Shown: positions 13,539 through 16,647 of the stretch, piece by piece | How positions within the stretch are numbered: the first letter of the stretch is position 1 | Layout of the letters: every line of letters starts with the position of its first letter | DNA from: JBGQDM01 sp041495845 | GTDB taxonomy: Bacteria > Acidobacteriota > Terriglobia > Terriglobales > Acidobacteriaceae | Assembly (NCBI GenBank): GCA_041495845.1 | Contig: JBGQDM010000072.1 | Span: forward strand, 1 to 16,647 | Direction: 5' to 3' | Length of the DNA stretch: 16,647 nt | Position numbers and translations under genes: made by a program | Notes under the pieces: model-generated | Told to the model about the DNA's origin: nothing | The model's input: the letters and a program-made list of their open reading frames with translations, nothing else | Databases searched by the model: none

Positions 13539-14612
13539 TTGACCACTGCTCGACCGCAAATCTGGCTTCGCCGTTTTAGTGTATTGGCCCTTTCCCTCAC
13601 CCTGGGCGTGCTCGCCGCTTGCAGCAGCGGCCCCGGAGGCGGCGATGTGATGGCCAAAGTGGACGGCCGCAAGATCCTTCGCACGGACGTCGAAAAGTAT
13701 TACCAGAATCAGACGGCCGGCTCCGAGCAACAACCCGCCGGGGAGCAGGCCACCAGCCTGCGCCTGAGCATTTTGCGCGAGCTCATTGACAACGAAATCC
13801 TCATGCATCGCGCCGAAAAACTCGGCCTGCTCGCCACCGATGAAGACGTGGACCGCAAGCTGAGCGAAATCAAGTCGCCCTACACCGAAGAGCAGTTCAC
13901 CCAGCGGCTGAAAGACAAGAAAATCTCGCTCGATGACTTCAAGCGTGACCTGCGCCGCTCGCTTACCGTGGAGAAAGTCCTGAATAAGGAAATCACTTCC
14001 AAGATCAGCGTTACCGACCAGGACATTACTTCCTACTACACCGCGCACAAAGCCGAGTTCAACGTCATCGAGCCGCAATACCGGCTGGGACAGATCTTCG
14101 TCACCGGCGTTCCCAATCCCCAGGTGCGCAATCTGAAGAATGACAAAGCGCAGAATGAGGCCGAGGCACGCAAGAAAATCCAGATGATCATGAACCGCCT
14201 GGACAGCGGCGAGGACTTTGCTTCCCTGGCGATGAACTATTCCGAAGACCCGGAAACCGCCGGCAATGGCGGCGATCTCGGCTTCACCCCGGAATCTGCG
14301 CTGCGCAATACCGACCCCGCCACGCGCGACATCGTGATGAAACTCAAACCCGGCGCGTATAGCCCGGTCATCACCGTCACCAATCCCGCCAACAAACAGG
14401 TGTTTGCCTTCCGCATCGTGCGCCTGCTGGCCAAGGAGCCGGCTGGCCAGCGCGACCTCAAAGACCCGCGCGTGCAGCAGACCATCCGCGAACAGCTTCG
14501 CGACCGCCGCGAACAGCTTCTGAAAGCGGCCTACTACGAAGTCGTCCGCGACCAGGCCCGGATTGAGAACTACCTCGCCCAACAGGTGCTGGAGAGTAAT
14601 GGATCGAAGTAG
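13539..14612 (+). CDS. SurA/PrsA-like peptidyl-prolyl cis-trans isomerase lipoprotein
   Basis: This is a 357-residue exported parvulin-type foldase and chaperone. From the TTG at 13539 the signal peptide has two arginines at 11-12, a hydrophobic core and a lipobox LAAC ending at Cys28, so the protein should be lipid-anchored. A SurA-N-like helical segment, about 35-170, contains LRELIDNEILMHRAEKLG and many charged residues. The rotamase (parvulin) domain is at about 181-293: YRLGQIFV, then FASLAMNYSEDPETAGNGGDLGF and LKPGAYSPVI are family signatures. A basic, helical C-terminal tail follows. Alternative starts at 13509 or 13515 would add an unusually long N-region. Clients are probably outer-membrane or exported proteins, and the lptD gene upstream makes LptD a reasonable client, but that is inference. 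It follows the DsbA-like gene by 33 bases and is probably in one operon with it. Confidence 0.9.
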   Translation: MTTARPQIWLRRFSVLALSLTLGVLAACSSGPGGGDVMAKVDGRKILRTDVEKYYQNQTAGSEQQPAGEQATSLRLSILRELIDNEILMHRAEKLGLLATDEDVDRKLSEIKSPYTEEQFTQRLKDKKISLDDFKRDLRRSLTVEKVLNKEITSKISVTDQDITSYYTAHKAEFNVIEPQYRLGQIFVTGVPNPQVRNLKNDKAQNEAEARKKIQMIMNRLDSGEDFASLAMNYSEDPETAGNGGDLGFTPESALRNTDPATRDIVMKLKPGAYSPVITVTNPANKQVFAFRIVRLLAKEPAGQRDLKDPRVQQTIREQLRDRREQLLKAAYYEVVRDQARIENYLAQQVLESNGSK

Positions 14613-14636
14613 CTGAGGGGAGCACAGGAATTTCTT

Positions 14637-14656
14637 GCTGCCTTCAGAATGGCAGC
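14637..14656. terminator. Hairpin between the convergent SurA-like and biotin-carrier genes
   Basis: GCTGCC (14637-14642) and GGCAGC (14651-14656) form a perfect 6-bp stem. Two further T-A pairs within the loop are possible with one bulge. It sits 24 bases past the SurA-like stop and about 50 bases past the opposing gene's stop, as for a shared transcription end. There is no T-run on either strand. Confidence 0.35.
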
Positions 14657-14679
14657 TCCTAAGGAAGTGTGGCAGTCGA

Positions 14680-14705
14680 AGCTAAGAGCGAGAAGCTGAG
14701 AGCGA
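14680..14705 (+). repeat. 7-nt periodic AGCT array abutting the biotin-carrier stop codon
   Basis: On the plus strand the units AGCTAAG, AGCGAGA and AGCTGAG, then AGCGA, keep an exact 7-base period. The array ends directly at the stop codon (14706-14708) of the minus-strand biotin-carrier gene. It matches part of the 15209-15250 array in inverted orientation, with 3 mismatches over 25 bases. Confidence 0.7.
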
Positions 14706-15203
14706 TCACTCCACAATCACCAGCGTCTCGCCTGCATTCACGTTCGCGCCTTCCGCAACCAGGATCCTCTGCACCGTTCCCGTCTTCGGCGCTTTCAATT
14801 CGTTCTGCATCTTCATCGCTTCCACCACAATCACGCCTTGACCCGCCTGTACTGCGCTCTGTTCGCGCACGAGCAGCCGAACCACCTTTCCCGGCATCGG
14901 CGCCACCAGCTTCTTTGAGCCTTGGGCGTCATCGCCACTGCGCTGGCGGCTGCGCAGGGAACGCGGATCGTGCAGTTCCACGCCGTAGCGTGCGCCCCTG
15001 ACCCACAGGTGCAGATCGCTCGCCGTGAGCTCGCGCTTCACCTCGTACGAGATGCCGTCAATCAGCAGCGACAGGACGTTGTGCCGCGTCAGCACCGCAT
15101 CCAGGCGAACCTCGCGCCCGTCCAGCCGGCAGTCCCAGCCGCCCGCCAACCGCACCAACTCCACCCGGTGCGCCTTCCCGTCAATGGTGACGTCGTAGGT
15201 CAT
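14706..15203 (-). CDS. Biotin-carrier subunit of an acyl-CoA/acetyl-CoA carboxylase
   Basis: The 165-residue protein carries the biotin that shuttles carboxyl groups between a biotin carboxylase and a carboxyltransferase. The C-terminal ~75 residues are a biotinyl domain with VAPMPGKVVRLLV and VEAMKMQNELKAP; Lys131 within AMKM is the biotinylation site. The first ~90 residues, with SLLIDGISYEVKRE and VRGARYGVELHDPRS, resemble the beta-strand-rich BT linker of propionyl- or methylcrotonyl-CoA carboxylase alpha chains rather than the flexible Pro/Ala linker of classical AccB. This suggests a stand-alone BT-BCCP module working with the adjacent biotin carboxylase. ATG at 15203 has no Shine-Dalgarno; an AGCT repeat array lies six bases upstream. 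The gene follows the biotin carboxylase by 103 bases, probably in one transcript. The substrate (acetyl-, propionyl- or other acyl-CoA) cannot be told because no carboxyltransferase is in view. Confidence 0.9.
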   Translation of the reverse strand: MTYDVTIDGKAHRVELVRLAGGWDCRLDGREVRLDAVLTRHNVLSLLIDGISYEVKRELTASDLHLWVRGARYGVELHDPRSLRSRQRSGDDAQGSKKLVAPMPGKVVRLLVREQSAVQAGQGVIVVEAMKMQNELKAPKTGTVQRILVAEGANVNAGETLVIVE

Positions 15204-15208
15204 GAAAC

Positions 15209-15250
15209 AGCGCTCAGCTTTCAGCTTCTAGCTCTTAGCTGCTAGCTTCT
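15209..15250 (-). repeat. 7-nt periodic AGCT array in front of the biotin-carrier gene
   Basis: AGCT occurs at 15216, 15223, 15230, 15237 and 15244, exactly 7 bases apart, with AGCG at 15209 in the same phase. On the minus strand the three bases between cores are mostly purines, as in the other arrays. It would lie in the leader of the biotin-carrier gene and is inverted relative to the array at 14680-14705. Confidence 0.75.
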
Positions 15251-15268
15251 ACTGCCTTCCTTAGAATC

Positions 15269-15300
15269 TGTCATCCTGAGCGAAGCGAAGGAGCTCTGCA
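15269..15300. repeat. Interspersed repeat of the CHPERSEG type
   Basis: The bases TGTCATCCTGAGCGAAGCGA and the following GGAGCTC match a short intergenic repeat I know from many environmental bacterial genomes, often mis-translated as CHPERSEG. It is between the biotin carboxylase and biotin-carrier genes, next to the AGCT array. It is not protein-coding here. Its origin and mobility are not evident from one copy. Confidence 0.55.
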
Positions 15301-15306
15301 ATTTGT

Positions 15307-16647
15307 CTACGACTGCCTCAATCCTTCCGCCCTTCCGATGCGCTTCCAGTTCGATAGTGAAGTTCCGTTTCCAGCCTTGCCGCTGACGTCGTTACCCGCC
15401 GACTCCAGCGCCGCAAACAAGCCCGCGGCGATCGCAGCAATTTCCGCGCCCTGCTCATGGCCTGCCGCGTGCGGCTTCTTCTGCGCCAGCAAGCGATCCA
15501 GGTAACCAGTGTCCAGTTTGCCGGCCTCAAAATCCGGGTCGCTGAGAATCCGCCGGAAGAGCGAGATGTTCGTCTTAATTCCCGCCACAAAGTATTCCTC
15601 GAGCGCGCGCCGCAAGCGCATCGTCGCCTGCCGCCGGTCGCTGCCGTAGCCCACCAGCTTCGCCATCAGCGGATCGTAATCAATCGGCACCACCCAGCCT
15701 TCGTAGCTGCCGCTGTCGTGGCGAATTCCCGGCCCGGCCGGCGGCACCAGCAGCGTAATCTTCCCCGGGCTGGGGAAAAAATTGTTGTCTGGGTCCTCGG
15801 CGTAAATGCGGCACTCGATGGCATGCCCGCGCAGACTCACATCCTCTTGCTTGAACGGCAGCGTTTCCCCGGCCGCGATGTGCAATTGCAAATGCACCAG
15901 GTCGAGGCCGGTGATCAGCTCGGTCACCGGATGCTCCACCTGTAGACGTGTGTTCATCTCCAGGAAGTAAAAGTTCTTCTGCTGGTCTACCAGGAACTCA
16001 ACCGTACCCGCGTTAGTGTAACCCGCAGCCCGGGCCACGCGCACGGCGACTTCGCCCATGCGGCGGCGCATCTCCAGGTCCACCAGCGGCGAAGGCGCCT
16101 CCTCCAGCACCTTCTGGTGCCGTCGCTGGATGGAGCACTCGCGTTCGCCGAGATACACCGTGTTGCCGTGCTCATCCGCCAGCACCTGCATCTCGATGTG
16201 CCGCGGGTTCACAATGGCCTTCTCGATGTAGACCTCATCATCGGCAAACGCGCGTGCCGCCTCGCTCTTTGCCGACTCCAGCGCCGAGCGTAGCTCCGAC
16301 GGCTCGTGCACCAGGCGCATACCCTTGCCGCCTCCGCCCGCTGCCGCCTTCAGCATTACCGGATAGCCAATCTGCCGCGCCACCTGCTCGGCTTCTTCGG
16401 CGGATTTCAAGCCGCACAACGAGCCCGGCACAAAGGGCACGCCCGCCTTCTCCATCGCCCGGCGCGCGCCGGTCTTCGAGCCCATCATCTCCATCGCTTC
16501 TGGCGTGGGCCCAATGAACTTCACACCTGCTTCGCGGCAGGCGCGGGCAAACTTCGGATTTTCAGAGAGAAAGCCGTATCCAGGATGGATGGCATCGGCG
16601 CCCGCGTGTTTCGCGACGGCGAGAATGTTCTCGATGTTCAAATACGA
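15307..16647 (-). CDS. accC: Biotin carboxylase subunit of an acetyl-/acyl-CoA carboxylase (5' end outside window)
   Basis: Biotin carboxylase uses ATP and bicarbonate to carboxylate the biotin on its carrier protein, the first half-reaction of malonyl-CoA or methylmalonyl-CoA formation. About 447 residues are visible, beginning SYLNIENILAVAK at the window edge; roughly 60-70 N-terminal residues are missing. Motifs in order are ADAIHPGYGFLSEN, the ATP-grasp glycine-rich loop KAAAGGGGKGMR, YIEKAIVNPRHIEMQ, ECSIQRRHQKVLEEAPSP, and FLEMNTRLQVEHPVTE with the catalytic and metal-binding Glu/Asn/Arg. Then come GHAIECRIYAEDP and the C-terminal DPLMAKLV and ALEEYFVAGIKTN blocks. A tail of about 70 residues after the conserved domain is longer than in classical AccC and resembles acyl-CoA carboxylase alpha chains. 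The first visible Met-like codon (TTG at 16641) is internal. The biotin-carrier gene follows 103 bases downstream on the same strand. Confidence 0.95.
   Translation of the reverse strand, partial: SYLNIENILAVAKHAGADAIHPGYGFLSENPKFARACREAGVKFIGPTPEAMEMMGSKTGARRAMEKAGVPFVPGSLCGLKSAEEAEQVARQIGYPVMLKAAAGGGGKGMRLVHEPSELRSALESAKSEAARAFADDEVYIEKAIVNPRHIEMQVLADEHGNTVYLGERECSIQRRHQKVLEEAPSPLVDLEMRRRMGEVAVRVARAAGYTNAGTVEFLVDQQKNFYFLEMNTRLQVEHPVTELITGLDLVHLQLHIAAGETLPFKQEDVSLRGHAIECRIYAEDPDNNFFPSPGKITLLVPPAGPGIRHDSGSYEGWVVPIDYDPLMAKLVGYGSDRRQATMRLRRALEEYFVAGIKTNISLFRRILSDPDFEAGKLDTGYLDRLLAQKKPHAAGHEQGAEIAAIAAGLFAALESAGNDVSGKAGNGTSLSNWKRIGRAEGLRQS

Noticed and set aside
13179..14582. Long minus-strand open frame opposite the DsbA-like and SurA-like genes
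   Set aside because: It is antisense to two well-recognised genes, shows no domain signature, and has the composition expected of a shadow frame in GC-rich DNA.
14680..15250. CRISPR array
   Set aside because: The period is 7 bases with a 4-base core, far too short for CRISPR repeats and spacers, and no cas gene is present.
14680..15250. A transposable element carrying the biotin-carrier gene
   Set aside because: There is no transposase and no target-site duplication was visible. Short AGCT arrays elsewhere in the window show the repeat exists without the gene. Kept only as a speculative alternative.

Overview
The window is a GC-rich chromosomal segment from a Gram-negative (diderm) bacterium. 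The LPS-assembly protein LptD, a SurA/PrsA-like lipoprotein, a bifunctional Rel/SpoT and a zinc-type ribosomal protein L28 all fit this. Together with the RDD-family membrane protein and the purine-rich AGCT intergenic repeats, they suggest the phylum Acidobacteriota. That assignment is inference from gene content and style; no 16S or other marker is present. I see no tRNA, rRNA, CRISPR array, prophage, transposase or recombinase. Most of the window is housekeeping and envelope genes, and the unusual material is mainly between genes.

Layout. Positions 2-1606 hold the C-terminal half of mfd, followed by galU on the same strand. A long GC-rich hairpin separates galU from a convergent exported phosphoesterase gene. 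That gene is divergent from, and nearly touches, rpmB (L28). Next, on the minus strand, come ridA and the (p)ppGpp synthetase/hydrolase gene. The latter has a perfect TATAAT box and a hairpin predicted to lie at the 5' end of its mRNA. A TIGR01777-type NAD(P)-binding epimerase faces away from it and converges on an RDD-domain membrane protein.

Positions 9045-14612 form a plus-strand envelope-biogenesis stretch: lptD, larE, a DsbA-like thioredoxin-fold protein with a CPYC active site, and a SurA/PrsA-like peptidyl-prolyl isomerase lipoprotein. In E. coli, LptD needs both SurA and DsbA to mature, so lptD with a DsbA-like and a SurA-like gene is a sensible functional grouping. LarE, the sulfur transferase for the nickel-pincer cofactor, looks out of place among them and has three cysteines, as in iron-sulfur-type LarE proteins. 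Positions 14706-16647, on the minus strand, hold a split biotin-dependent carboxylase: a biotin carboxylase gene (5' end outside the window) followed by a separate biotin-carrier gene.

The most unusual signal is a family of intergenic arrays with strict 7-nt periodicity built on AGCT plus three mostly purine bases. One lies just upstream of larE. Two others sit in inverted orientation immediately outside the start and stop codons of the biotin-carrier gene. I did not find a convincing new multi-gene system.
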